A DNA stretch of 64,000 bases from Ruegeria sp. EL01 (GTDB taxonomy: Bacteria > Pseudomonadota > Alphaproteobacteria > Rhodobacterales > Rhodobacteraceae), in assembly GCF_900313035.1 (NCBI RefSeq), contig NZ_OMPS01000001.1:186001-250000 (forward strand). Direction: 5' to 3'. A program made the position numbers and the translations under genes. The notes beneath the pieces were generated by a model. That model saw only the letters and a program-made list of their open reading frames with translations. It did not search any database and was not told the origin of the DNA. Positions 32,925 through 41,227 of the stretch are shown here, one piece after another. Every line of letters starts with the position of its first letter. Positions within the stretch are counted from its first letter, which is position 1.

Positions 32925-34067
32925 ATGGTTCCAGAATTCGAAGTTGTAGAGCACAGAACCCTCTACTCCGAACCCTACGCATATTGCGCTCATCCTCACA
33001 CCGTCCAATTCGCCTCTGGTCGGTGGCTGCTTGTTTTCAATCGGGTGCCGAAACGTGAGTACCTGCTCCACCCACCGCAAGACCCCCTTTACGCCAATTA
33101 TGTCATGCGATCTGATGACGAGGGTGCATCTTGGTCGGCTCCGGAACCTGTACCCCATTTCGGATGGACCGGCACCGAATGTGCGGGCCTGACCGTTCTC
33201 GGTGGCGACACCGTTCTTCTAAATCAATGGAAGTTTGATTGGTATCCAGCATCGACGGTTGAAGCTGGGCAAGCAAACGACATTACCGCAACTCCCGCGC
33301 AGATTGCTGAGTCTTTAAAAATCTCCCCCGAGATATCGCAATGGTCTTGTCCAGACGAAGACCCCCGAAGCCATTTCCCGTGGTACCGTGGGCGTGGGAG
33401 TATGTGGGTTCGTCTTTCCCATGACGCAGGGACGACTTGGGATCAGGCCACATCCGTAGACGTATCTCCACTTCAGGGCGCCTATGGAATGCGCGGAGGT
33501 CAATTGCTTGAAGACGGGTCAATTTTCCTGCCGCTGAGCGACGTTCCAGACTACAAAACTGTTTATGGAATTAAGTCATTTGATCAGGGGAGGACCTGGT
33601 CCAAGCCAATTGTGATTGCGCGCGGGGACGGATGTGCTTTCGAGGAACCCGCAGGTTACGTTACCAGAAATGGCCGCCTGGTTTTGCTGATCAGAGAGTC
33701 CGATAGCAGAACGCTTTACAGAGCGCACTCTGATGATTGCGGCGCAACGTGGTCCGAACCGTCACCTTTGGGTTTGCCAGAGTTTCCGGCCCATGCCTTC
33801 CGACTGCGCTCGGGGCGGCTGGCAATGGTTACGGGTCGGCGAGTTCCACCATATTCGATCCAAATGTATGTCGCCTCGGATGATGACGAAAGCTTTGACT
33901 TTTCAGCGCCAATCGTCGTGCGGGCTCTACCCAACCAGGACGCGGGATACCCTTCTGCATGCGTCATGAAAAACGGTGATGTTGCGGTTTTTTACTACGC
34001 ACGCCTGCACGAAGCTGGCCCGACGGCCATCCATCAAACCATTTTGAGACCTTCGTGCGTCAATTGA
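32925..34067 (+). CDS. Second sialidase-fold (BNR/Asp-box) protein
   Basis: 380 aa, no signal peptide. Asp-boxes: RSDDEGASWS, LSHDAGTTWD, KSFDQGRTWS, HSDDCGATWS; PNQDAGYPSACVMKNGDVAV near the C-terminus is typical of sialidase-like propellers. It begins nine bases after the KGSADH stop, so belongs to the operon. It differs from the protein at 19455 in length and motifs. Both are cytoplasmic, a pattern that suggests two different intracellular steps on the same imported compound. Sialidase activity itself is not supported. Confidence 0.83.
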   Translation: MVPEFEVVEHRTLYSEPYAYCAHPHTVQFASGRWLLVFNRVPKREYLLHPPQDPLYANYVMRSDDEGASWSAPEPVPHFGWTGTECAGLTVLGGDTVLLNQWKFDWYPASTVEAGQANDITATPAQIAESLKISPEISQWSCPDEDPRSHFPWYRGRGSMWVRLSHDAGTTWDQATSVDVSPLQGAYGMRGGQLLEDGSIFLPLSDVPDYKTVYGIKSFDQGRTWSKPIVIARGDGCAFEEPAGYVTRNGRLVLLIRESDSRTLYRAHSDDCGATWSEPSPLGLPEFPAHAFRLRSGRLAMVTGRRVPPYSIQMYVASDDDESFDFSAPIVVRALPNQDAGYPSACVMKNGDVAVFYYARLHEAGPTAIHQTILRPSCVN

Positions 34068-34132
34068 ACGTGAGATATAACGAGTACTCTTTCATCGTTC
34101 CGTTTCACGTTTAATCGTGACGCCCGACAGGC

Positions 34133-34950
34133 GGATCTGTTGCAAACTTTTGCGATTGACGCTTATGGAGATTGCGAGTGAATGGCTGCCGGTAAAATTA
34201 AGTCGAAAGCCAATTCATGATCTCTTTCAAAGGTGCACAGTATCCGAAATATGTGATCCTATTCGCAGTATTCTTCTATGTTCGATACGGCGTGTCATAC
34301 CGGGATCTGGAAGAAATCATGGCAGAACGCGGCGTATCGGTTGATCATACGACACTGAACCGTTGGGTGACACGATACTCAGGCGCAATTGCTGATGTAG
34401 CGCGCCGCAGGAAAGGACCATGTGATCGCTCCTGGAGAATGGATGAGACTTACATCAAGGTGAAGGGTACGTGGGTCTATCTCTATCGGGCCGTCGATAA
34501 ATACGGCAAGACGCTTGATTTCATGTTATCACCACGTCGAAACAAGCCTGCCGCGACGAACTTCTTCGCTCGGATGCTGGAGGTCAATGGTTTGCCACGG
34601 AAGATTGTCATCGACAAAAGCGGAGCTAACACGGCTGGCATCAAGGCCATAAACAAGATGCTGAAAGGCTTTGGTTGCCCGATCCCGATTGAGATGGTCA
34701 GGCGGAAATACCTGAACAACATCGTGGAACAGGACCATCGTTTCATCAAGAGACGCATCCGGCCAATGCTAGGGTTCAAGGCGTTTGCTTCAGCGGCGGC
34801 AACCCTCGACGGAATCGAAGTGGCGCACATGATCCGCAAAGGTCAAATCACGCCCGGACTCTGTCCATTTCTACAGTTCGCAGAACTGGCGGCCTAACCC
34901 ATCGGCACAAAAGCGGGTTTCCGAACAACCGCAAACTTTGCAACGGAACC
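34133..34950 (+). mobile_element. IS6-family insertion sequence (818 bp)
   Basis: Ends GGATCTGTTGCAAA at 34133 and the inverted TTTGCAACGGAACC ending at 34950 (12 of 14 matching). One transposase gene inside. The flanking 8-mers (CGACAGGC and ATTATTGT) differ, so there is no target duplication. The right flank reads directly into a GNAT gene lacking its 5' part. The element therefore marks a recombination or deletion boundary after the sugar locus. Confidence 0.88.
34217..34897 (+). CDS. IS6 family transposase
   Basis: 226 aa, apparently intact. HTH (VSYRDLEEIMAERGVSVDHT) followed by the DDE core: Asp in WRMDETYIKVKG, Asp in VIDKSGANTAG, Glu in NNIVEQDHRFIKRR. Single gene of an IS6-type element. 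These transpose by replicative cointegrate formation and often leave deletions alongside. Confidence 0.93.
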   Translation: MISFKGAQYPKYVILFAVFFYVRYGVSYRDLEEIMAERGVSVDHTTLNRWVTRYSGAIADVARRRKGPCDRSWRMDETYIKVKGTWVYLYRAVDKYGKTLDFMLSPRRNKPAATNFFARMLEVNGLPRKIVIDKSGANTAGIKAINKMLKGFGCPIPIEMVRRKYLNNIVEQDHRFIKRRIRPMLGFKAFASAAATLDGIEVAHMIRKGQITPGLCPFLQFAELAA

Positions 34951-35241
34951 ATTATTGTGGGGTTCATTTCCATGATTGGTACGGAAATCGGTGGGTTGTT
35001 TGTGACACCTCACATGCACGGTCGTGGCTTTGGCCGACAGTTGGTTGATCATGTCGTGGCCCAAAAAGGGCCGTTAACCGTTGAAGTCTTCAAAGACAAC
35101 AAAATTGGATTGCCCTTTTACAAAAAATATGGGTTTTCAACCTTTGCAGAGGGTCTGTTTGAAGCGAGCGGGGATGAGACGTACAAGATGGCGATGCATA
35201 ATGCGCCAAAACAGGAATCTGCGAACCACAAGCAGGCTTAA
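34951..35241 (+). pseudogene. 5'-truncated GNAT acetyltransferase
   Basis: Reading from the IS6 edge without a start: IIVGFISMIGTEIGGLFVTP, then HMHGRGFGRQLVDHV (acetyl-CoA motif A) and GLPFYKKYGFST (motif B). The N-terminal half is missing, so the protein can bind CoA at most partly. An internal GTG at 34957 or ATG at 34972 would give a fragment. Cut by the IS6 insertion or a linked deletion. Confidence 0.8.
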
Positions 35242-35247
35242 TTTGCA

Positions 35248-35694
35248 ATGAACACTTCATCTAACTCTACATTTGCAGAACTTGTAGAACAGCAAGTTCA
35301 GATGCTGAGCGCGGGGCGACCGTTAGACGCCTTTGACAGGTTTTTTGCCTCTGCGGGTAAGATGTACGCAAATGATGAGATTTTCGCAAAAGATGCAAAT
35401 GAAGGCCGCCGCAAGCAGGAACCTTTTATTGCGTCTGCCAAAGCGATCCGTGGCGTCATCGTCGATTTACATATCTCTGAGGCTAATGAAATCTGTGTGT
35501 TTCGCAATCAAACTTCCTTTGAAGCATCAGATGGGCGATGGCATCAGATTGACGGGCTTTGTTGGCAACAATGGTGCAATGGGCGAATTTCGGAAGAGCG
35601 ATATTATGATGGTGAAAAAATGAGGGACCTGATTTCTATTGGTATACTTTCGACGCCTGAGGCGTTCAGAAACGGGTTGCGGTCTTACTCATGA
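35248..35694 (+). CDS. SnoaL-like (NTF2-fold) protein
   Basis: 148 aa, no signal peptide. A long first helix (FAELVEQQVQMLSAGRPLDA), a small pocket region, and C-terminal strands (CVFRNQTSFEASDGRWHQID, then GLCWQQWCNGRISEERYYDG) typical of the SnoaL/NTF2-like fold. The ligand or reaction is not inferable. It starts six bases after the truncated GNAT gene and was probably in operon with it. Overlaps the convergent DUF6653 gene by six bases. Confidence 0.75.
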   Translation: MNTSSNSTFAELVEQQVQMLSAGRPLDAFDRFFASAGKMYANDEIFAKDANEGRRKQEPFIASAKAIRGVIVDLHISEANEICVFRNQTSFEASDGRWHQIDGLCWQQWCNGRISEERYYDGEKMRDLISIGILSTPEAFRNGLRSYS

Positions 35695-36198
35695 AGCGGG
35701 GGAACCGGTAGATTCGGTGCGGTTCGCGGATGTATCTGCAAAAAGCCAAACCATGCGGTCCAGAAACCAAAGCTTCGCTCCCATGGTTGCTACCAAACCA
35801 GTGAGGACCAGTCCCAAATCAAGTTGCCACAGGCCATAGATCAAAATTGCCAGCCCGACACCTGCGCCCCAGTTCAAAAGGCGCCCCATCTTTACATGAT
35901 GCGCCGGAATAGGCGTGGCCGTTTTTGCCAGCCAAACCCGTTCGCCCAATACACCCTTGGTCATCCACGCGTCATTATGTGTGGGCGGGCGAAACAGTCG
36001 GGGATTGAGCCATGTCCAAAGAACAACCGCCGCAATCGGCCAAAGAGCATCCCATCCCAGCCAAACGCGACTCCAAATCGCCAGACTGAACAAGGGAAGA
36101 ATGGTCATCCGGGTCCAACCACTCCACGGGTTCGAATGCTTGATCCAGGTCTTGTCATCCATCCCCAAATGCCGCTCAGCGAACTGTCCGATATCCAT
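35689..36198 (-). CDS. DUF6653-like membrane protein
   Basis: 169 aa. Begins MDIGQFAERHLGMDDKTWIK, then HSNPWSGWTRM, with three to four hydrophobic segments (about residues 35-65 and 110-150) and NPRLFRPPTHNDAWMTKGV with the conserved WxxxGVLGER between. This pattern is that of DUF6653 family proteins; role unknown. Ends convergent with the SnoaL-like gene. Confidence 0.7.
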   Translation of the reverse strand: MDIGQFAERHLGMDDKTWIKHSNPWSGWTRMTILPLFSLAIWSRVWLGWDALWPIAAVVLWTWLNPRLFRPPTHNDAWMTKGVLGERVWLAKTATPIPAHHVKMGRLLNWGAGVGLAILIYGLWQLDLGLVLTGLVATMGAKLWFLDRMVWLFADTSANRTESTGSPAS

Positions 36199-36378
36199 GT
36201 TAATACCCCTATCTTGACCGTTCAGATGAGCCGCTCATGGGTCTCGATTTTTACCGAAAGCCTTCAGTCACCCCTGTACCTAAGTTGGGCGCATCACGTG
36301 TTATAGAATGATTGCGACATTCACCGGACTGGTCGTGGCTTGGCCAACGTGACCAAAACACACGTTACATGAATGCCC

Positions 36379-37230
36379 TTAGAACCGTTCTCTCAAGAGG
36401 CGGTAGCACCAGAATGGCTCTTCAGTTTCGATCATCTTATTGAGACGGGCGGGTGAAAATCCGGTTGAGCGGCGTACAGCGCGCCCCATGTGGGACTGGT
36501 CGGCATAGCCTGCGTCGCTGGCAAGATCCGCAAGCGGTAATTGCGGGTTGGCAGTCTTGCGGTGATGAAGTGCATCCATCGCGACGGCAAATTCTATTTG
36601 CTGCCGTGATTGGCCGGTCCAACGACGAATATACCTTTCAAACGTGCGCATACTCTGTCCTGCCGACGACAGGGCGACTTTTGCGAAAAGATGACGTGAC
36701 CAGTCGGTCAATCGATCAGAGCCCGTCCAATCGGACACCCCATCGCGATGCCGTCTCTTGGTCCAGCGAGGTGCAATAAATCCGCAAAAGCTTTGCCAGT
36801 TCTCATCTGCGTCTCCGTGCGGCGTGAAGGCCTGAAAGGCTGACATCAAGAACTCGGGCATCTGGGCCTTCGCGGGCTGGTCCGCCAGTGCCGCCCATGC
36901 ATCGGGATAGAAAGCAACGGAGACAGCAAAAGCATCGGCCGGGCTCCAACTGACAATCGGTTGCGCCTGCGGCAGCGTGATGGAGAATTTCGGAAGTTTT
37001 GGTTTGGTCTTTGTGTCCGCGATGCTGACGCCGAGTGCCGTTAAGTGGAGGTTGCCTTCAATAATATATGTCGCCGTCACCAGAGGGGTCACCGGAAAGT
37101 AGTTGAAACGGTCGTTATCCGACAGCTTTGCGCCACGAATGTCACGCAAGACCGCCGCAGCAACACAACTGGCCAGCGCCTTGGGGGGCATCAATAACTT
37201 GGCCCTTGCTTGCAAATGATCATCTCTCAT
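36379..37230 (-). CDS. AraC family transcriptional regulator
   Basis: 283 aa. C-terminal AraC DNA-binding domain: MRTFERYIRRWTGQSRQQIE and LPLADLASDAGYADQSHMGR, followed by AVRRSTGFSPARL. The N-terminal half is an AraC-like ligand/dimer domain not assigned to a family. Divergent from the redoxin-ATC hydrolase-like operon starting at 37385, which it probably controls. Confidence 0.87.
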   Translation of the reverse strand: MRDDHLQARAKLLMPPKALASCVAAAVLRDIRGAKLSDNDRFNYFPVTPLVTATYIIEGNLHLTALGVSIADTKTKPKLPKFSITLPQAQPIVSWSPADAFAVSVAFYPDAWAALADQPAKAQMPEFLMSAFQAFTPHGDADENWQSFCGFIAPRWTKRRHRDGVSDWTGSDRLTDWSRHLFAKVALSSAGQSMRTFERYIRRWTGQSRQQIEFAVAMDALHHRKTANPQLPLADLASDAGYADQSHMGRAVRRSTGFSPARLNKMIETEEPFWCYRLLRERF

Positions 37231-37384
37231 GTCGCAATTATTCTATATCGTGTGTCGCCTGCCTCGCTAGAGTTTGTTTGTTCTGCAAGCCAACGGGGTC
37301 ATTATCAGCTTTGGTTCACTGATGGTCGCTTTGCAGTGTGAAGGGCGATCTGGACAGGCTTCATCAAGCGCAGGGAGGCGTAGA

Positions 37385-38101
37385 ATGGCAGGCTACAACT
37401 ACGACAACTTCTCATCTGAGGATTACGACTTTGACCAATCAACGGGCCCCGCGCCCGGAGAAAAGGCCCCGGATTTCGAAATAGAAACGGTGTCGGGCGA
37501 GAGAAGGAAGCTCCTCGATTTTGATGGCGAGTTTCTGGTCCTTGAGATGGGAAGCCTGACCTGCCCGCTCTTCCAGAGCCGAAGGGGTGCGATGGAGAGG
37601 CTTCACCCGACAAACCCACGCATATCCAGTGCTGTTTTGTATGTCCGAGAGGCGCATCCCGGCGCGGACATTCCGCAACACCGTAATCTTGAAGAAAAAA
37701 GGACCTGCGCGACGCGGCTGAGTGAGGAAGACGGTGAAACCCGCACCATCTTCATCGATAATTTCGATGGAGATGTGCACAAGGCATATGGCGGTATGCC
37801 CAACACGCTGTTCATCATCAACAAAAACGGCTGCGTGGTGTTCAGGGCGGAATGGAACAACACAGTCGCGACACGACGTGCAGTTGAGGCATTGCTCAGT
37901 GATCAAGCCATCGTGCCAAAGAGCTATTTTCGACCGGGTCTACCGAGCGTGACCCTTCGCACCTTAAAGCGCGCTGGCCAAGGCTCACTGGCAGATTTCC
38001 TCAGCAGTTTTCCGTCGATGTTATGGAATAACCTGATCAAACGAAATCTGCGTGTCCTGTTTAATCGACGGCCCGTTCTCGGGCGCGACACGGCATGCTG
38101 A
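37385..38101 (+). CDS. Deiodinase/AhpC-TSA-like redoxin
   Basis: 238 aa. After PAPGEKAPDFEIETVSGERR comes LVLEMGSLTCPLFQSRRGAM, the active-site layout of the iodothyronine deiodinase-like/thioredoxin-fold family (G-S-x-T-C/U-P), with Cys where vertebrate deiodinases have selenocysteine. YVREAHPGADIPQHRN and GMPNTLFIINKNGCVVF (cis-Pro region) follow. Bacterial relatives are thiol redox proteins of uncertain substrate. ATG 37385 has GGGAGG six bases upstream; the longer frame from 37274 has none. It overlaps the next gene by seven bases. Confidence 0.83.
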   Translation: MAGYNYDNFSSEDYDFDQSTGPAPGEKAPDFEIETVSGERRKLLDFDGEFLVLEMGSLTCPLFQSRRGAMERLHPTNPRISSAVLYVREAHPGADIPQHRNLEEKRTCATRLSEEDGETRTIFIDNFDGDVHKAYGGMPNTLFIINKNGCVVFRAEWNNTVATRRAVEALLSDQAIVPKSYFRPGLPSVTLRTLKRAGQGSLADFLSSFPSMLWNNLIKRNLRVLFNRRPVLGRDTAC

Positions 38102-38349
38102 GAGCTTTTCTCTACCTGCTTGGAGGAATATTTCTGCTGGGTCCGATTATCATCTGGGCGCTGATGTCATCGATGAGCTGCGCCTATGTTACGGCTGCAC
38201 AAACCTGTTCGATACGCTGGAGCAGCTTTCTGAATCCTGAATTTTACACGCTCTCTGCGGTTCCCTGGTTGATTGGAGTGGTTTGTGTGGTCGGTGCAAT
38301 CCGGCTGAAACCGTCACCTGACCTGAAAGACGAAGGCCGCGAAGGATGA
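38095..38349 (+). CDS. Small two-helix membrane protein
   Basis: 84 aa. Two hydrophobic segments (residues about 4-27 and 55-75) flank a loop with two Cys (MSCAYV and AQTCSIRW) that may form a disulfide outside the membrane. No family recognised. Start inside the redoxin gene's end and stop overlapping the next start (ATGA) show co-translation. It may anchor the redoxin or the hydrolase to the membrane. Confidence 0.72.
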   Translation: MLRAFLYLLGGIFLLGPIIIWALMSSMSCAYVTAAQTCSIRWSSFLNPEFYTLSAVPWLIGVVCVVGAIRLKPSPDLKDEGREG

Positions 38350-38978
38350 GGAGATTGGTCGCGCATATCTGGCAGTATGAATTCGTTTGGCGTTTGAGAA
38401 AAGCATCAGGAACCGGGATTACCCGCAGTGCGTTGAACAACAAGATATCGTTGCTGAACAGAAAGAAATTCCCGGGCAGCGACGCCGCCGCTCGCTTCAA
38501 CTGGATTCTTGCCGGAAGCCTGCATGCCGCGCACCTTTACTTTGAAGAAGAGGAGGGATTTGAACCTTCGCAGGCACGCGCCACCTCCAAACATGCCTTT
38601 GCGAGAACTGGGACTTGGGTAAGTCGGAGCCTGATTAAATTCTGGCTCTGGATAGAGCCGGACCCTTTTGCCGGCGTCGCGAGAAGGGGCGCAACCTCGC
38701 TCGCACAACAGATGTGGGGCGATGCCATGAGGCTTGAAGAGCGGCGCACAGTTGGTGTGATTTCCTGCTGCGTTCTGAAGTGCCCGTTCAACGAGTATTT
38801 TCAGACTTCGGGGCGCCCAGATATCACACCGACCATTTGTGAATGGGACGCTGCTTGGATGATTGCAGTCAGGCGGTCGAAAAGACCGATAAATGTCGAG
38901 TTGAGAAGCACATTGGCGTCTGGCGATGCCTGCTGCGAGTTCGCGTTTGTAGATCCGCGTAAGAAGAACGTATCGTGA
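38346..38978 (+). CDS. L-2-amino-thiazoline-4-carboxylate hydrolase-like protein
   Basis: 210 aa. The C-terminal half, VGVISCCVLKCPFNEYFQTS then GRPDITPTICEWDAAWMIAV and SGDACCEFAF, fits the ATC-hydrolase family, whose founding member opens the thiazoline ring on the way to cysteine. The conserved Cys and acidic residues are present. The N-terminal half is basic and helical. Coupled by ATGA to the small membrane protein. Activity on ATC is not implied; the family is broad and mostly uncharacterised. Confidence 0.75.
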   Translation: MRRLVAHIWQYEFVWRLRKASGTGITRSALNNKISLLNRKKFPGSDAAARFNWILAGSLHAAHLYFEEEEGFEPSQARATSKHAFARTGTWVSRSLIKFWLWIEPDPFAGVARRGATSLAQQMWGDAMRLEERRTVGVISCCVLKCPFNEYFQTSGRPDITPTICEWDAAWMIAVRRSKRPINVELRSTLASGDACCEFAFVDPRKKNVS

Positions 38979-39064
38979 CAGCCAAAGCAGTCATTGGCGC
39001 AGTCGCAGCGAATTTACGCTTTGTCCCGCGATCTGTAAGTTCGATCAGCGTTGGATTTTGCGCC

Positions 39065-39092
39065 TGCAGCGAATGTCCAGAAAGCGGGCTGC
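39065..39092 (+). repeat. Intergenic repeat, copy A
   Basis: TGCAGCGAATGTCCAGAAAG followed by CGGGCTGC. Shares its core with copies at 39945 and 47854. It lies in the 254-base gap after the ATC-hydrolase-like gene, which holds no gene otherwise. Confidence 0.65.
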
Positions 39093-39232
39093 AACCGTAG
39101 AATCGTGGACCTGTGCCGGACGGCAGCTGTGGGCCGTGGGCGAAATGGTAAGGTAGGGCGCCTTCTCATCAAACTCGATATTTTCGAAGGACAGCTGCGA
39201 GCCCAAATTGAACCTCGATGATCGACTACAAT

Positions 39233-39670
39233 TTAGCGAAGCATCAGATAAGCACCCGCTAGTAGCAGGATGGCAGCCGCAATCCGTGATAAATTGATGC
39301 TTCTGACGGATGCATCAAATAAGCCGAAGTGTTCGATAAGCAGCCCCACTAGAAGTTGGCCGACAACAACCAATGCAATCGCCGATGTTGCCCCCAGTTT
39401 TGGAACTGTTTGACTGAGGGTTAGGTAAAGAATCAAACCGAAAATGCCACTTCCCAGCATATACCAAGGTAAGTGCCTCCATTCGCTAATGTTTTCTCCG
39501 CCACGGGCAATCAACAGCGCAAGCGACGCAACAGCTCCTCCGAGGTGGACTATGAAGCTTCCAGCAGCGCCACCAATTCGATTGCCCATGGAGCCTGCGA
39601 TTTGAGCCTGCGCGCCAACAGCGAAGCCGCCTGCAAGACCAATTCCAACAATCAGGAGAGTTTCGAACAT
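39233..39670 (-). CDS. DMT family transporter, YdcZ type (DUF606)
   Basis: 145 aa from ATG 39670. Five hydrophobic segments, with IVGIGLAGGFAVGAQAQIAG and SMGNRIGGAAGSFIVHLGGA at the N-terminus, and YMLGSGIFGLILYLTLS and QLLVGLLIEHFG, are the YdcZ/DUF606 pattern. It is half the length of EamA carriers and may function as a dimer. Substrate unknown. Confidence 0.83.
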   Translation of the reverse strand: MFETLLIVGIGLAGGFAVGAQAQIAGSMGNRIGGAAGSFIVHLGGAVASLALLIARGGENISEWRHLPWYMLGSGIFGLILYLTLSQTVPKLGATSAIALVVVGQLLVGLLIEHFGLFDASVRSINLSRIAAAILLLAGAYLMLR

Positions 39671-39758
39671 GAGCACCTCAAATTTTTGGAGTTGAGGCAA
39701 CCTTATCTACCTTCGATCAGATGTTCGAGCGTAAATCCCGATGGCAGCTCTGTCCGGA

Positions 39759-39902
39759 GGCTGTGTGAAAACTCTGGTCGTCCCGTGAAATAGGCCAAAA
39801 ACACCCTTTATGTGCGTCTCTCGCGCTTCTGAAAGAGCTTTTGCAGAGGTGCTGAAAACGAGAGCGACGAGAGAGATCATAGTCCGGAGTTTTCACACAC
39901 CC
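39759..39902. repeat. MITE-like element (144 bp)
   Basis: Terminal inverted repeats of 19 bp, GGCTGTGTGAAAACTCTGG at the left and the inverted form at 39884-39902, match at 17 of 19. It contains no gene; the interior is partly self-complementary (CTCTCGCGC and GAGAGCGACGAGAGAG). Probably a miniature derivative mobilised by a full-length IS with the same ends. No clear target duplication. Confidence 0.7.
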
Positions 39903-39944
39903 TCTCCGCGATGTGTGAGTTCGACGGGCCTACTACCTCGCAAC

Positions 39945-39989
39945 TGCAGCGAATGGCGGCTAGTCGGGCTGCGTCCGCAGCATCGCGAC
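39945..39989 (+). repeat. Intergenic repeat, copy B
   Basis: TGCAGCGAATGGCGGCTAGT followed by CGGGCTGCGTCCGCAGCATC and GCGAC. The second half is identical at 20 of 21 positions to copy C at 47854, 8 kb away. Confidence 0.7.
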
Positions 39990-40093
39990 CCGCCGCAGTG
40001 CGTCGGCTTAGGGCCGGTCTTCATATCTGTCAGGTTTGAGGCAGACGGTATTCTGCACTGCCTCGAAGCTTAGCTTAGAAGTTTGTCACACGT

Positions 40094-40990
40094 TTAGGCT
40101 ATGCGGGTCTCTCTTCTTTTTGTGACTACAATTGCGGCAAGGACAAAAGCGCAAGCAATGGCTTGAGGCGTTGTTATTGCCTCGCCAAAGGCAAAGAAGC
40201 CTACTGCAAACATTGTGGGCAATTCTATGCTGCCAGCAATCGCAGTCTGGGAGGCGCCGATCATTGGTGAGCAGACAGTGTAAATAAGCTGAGGGACAAG
40301 CGCTGTGACTAGACCTATTCCAACAATCAATAGCCAGTCGGACGGGTCCTGCGGAAGTAACTCAGTCATTTCAGCAGTCAAAACAAGCGGTGCAAGACCG
40401 AATATGGAGCCAAGGGAAACTGACGCGATACGTGCCAGTGGCGCGATCCGAGATAGCCGATGCACCAGTACGCAAATGCCAAATCCAAATCCAAACGGAG
40501 CCGCAAGTGCGATCAGCAGCGTTGGTATGTACTCTTTGGATGCGGATGCGGGTGACCCTGCAATGATTGCTGCCATCACGATCAGACCAGAGGCCAACAA
40601 AGCGCGGCGCGTGGGTGCATCAGCGAACAAAACCCAAGCGATCACAAGAGTGAACACAGGATAAGTCATATAGAGAACGCCCACGGTCGATGCGGGTAGC
40701 GTCTCTAGCGCCGTCGCGTACCCGATCCATCCAAGTCCCATCACCGCACCTGCTGACAGACCCCAGACAATCACGCGCCATGCTTTTCGGTGTGAGATTA
40801 GAACTGGAACTAGCAGGACTGCCGCAACAATGTAGCGATAGAATGCAACTGCATAAGGTGCGATGCCCTGCTCAGTCAGCGCACGGCTAAAGTACGGAAC
40901 CAGCCCGAAGCAAACGGATGCAAAAAGAACACCAAGCATTGCTAGGGCATAAGGAATGGCTGACTTTTCTTGCATCGAAGTATTTGTCAT
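40094..40990 (-). CDS. EamA/DMT family transporter
   Basis: 298 aa with ten predicted helices in two EamA repeats (the first beginning YALAMLGVLFASVCFGLVPY, the second YIPTLLIALAAPFGFGFGIC). Such proteins export metabolites such as amino acids or drugs. Monocistronic, separated from the YdcZ gene by the MITE/repeat region (39671-40093). Confidence 0.88.
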   Translation of the reverse strand: MTNTSMQEKSAIPYALAMLGVLFASVCFGLVPYFSRALTEQGIAPYAVAFYRYIVAAVLLVPVLISHRKAWRVIVWGLSAGAVMGLGWIGYATALETLPASTVGVLYMTYPVFTLVIAWVLFADAPTRRALLASGLIVMAAIIAGSPASASKEYIPTLLIALAAPFGFGFGICVLVHRLSRIAPLARIASVSLGSIFGLAPLVLTAEMTELLPQDPSDWLLIVGIGLVTALVPQLIYTVCSPMIGASQTAIAGSIELPTMFAVGFFAFGEAITTPQAIACAFVLAAIVVTKRRETRIA

Positions 40991-41227
40991 GTACTGGAGC
41001 TATCATGCGATTTCGGATATGTCTTTAGAGGGGTGTTGAAAGCTAAACTGGTCCCTTGCTCTGCGAGTTAGAACAGGTTTTGACTGTGTAGGCGCTACGA
41101 TACTCTATAATGCGAGTTGCCGTTGTTGCATCGAAAGTAGCCGCTGGCTGGTCAATATTGGCCAGGATCGAATTTTGCCAATACCGCTTCTCATGGTGCT
41201 AAATCACTCAGGTATTGCCAAAGTAAA

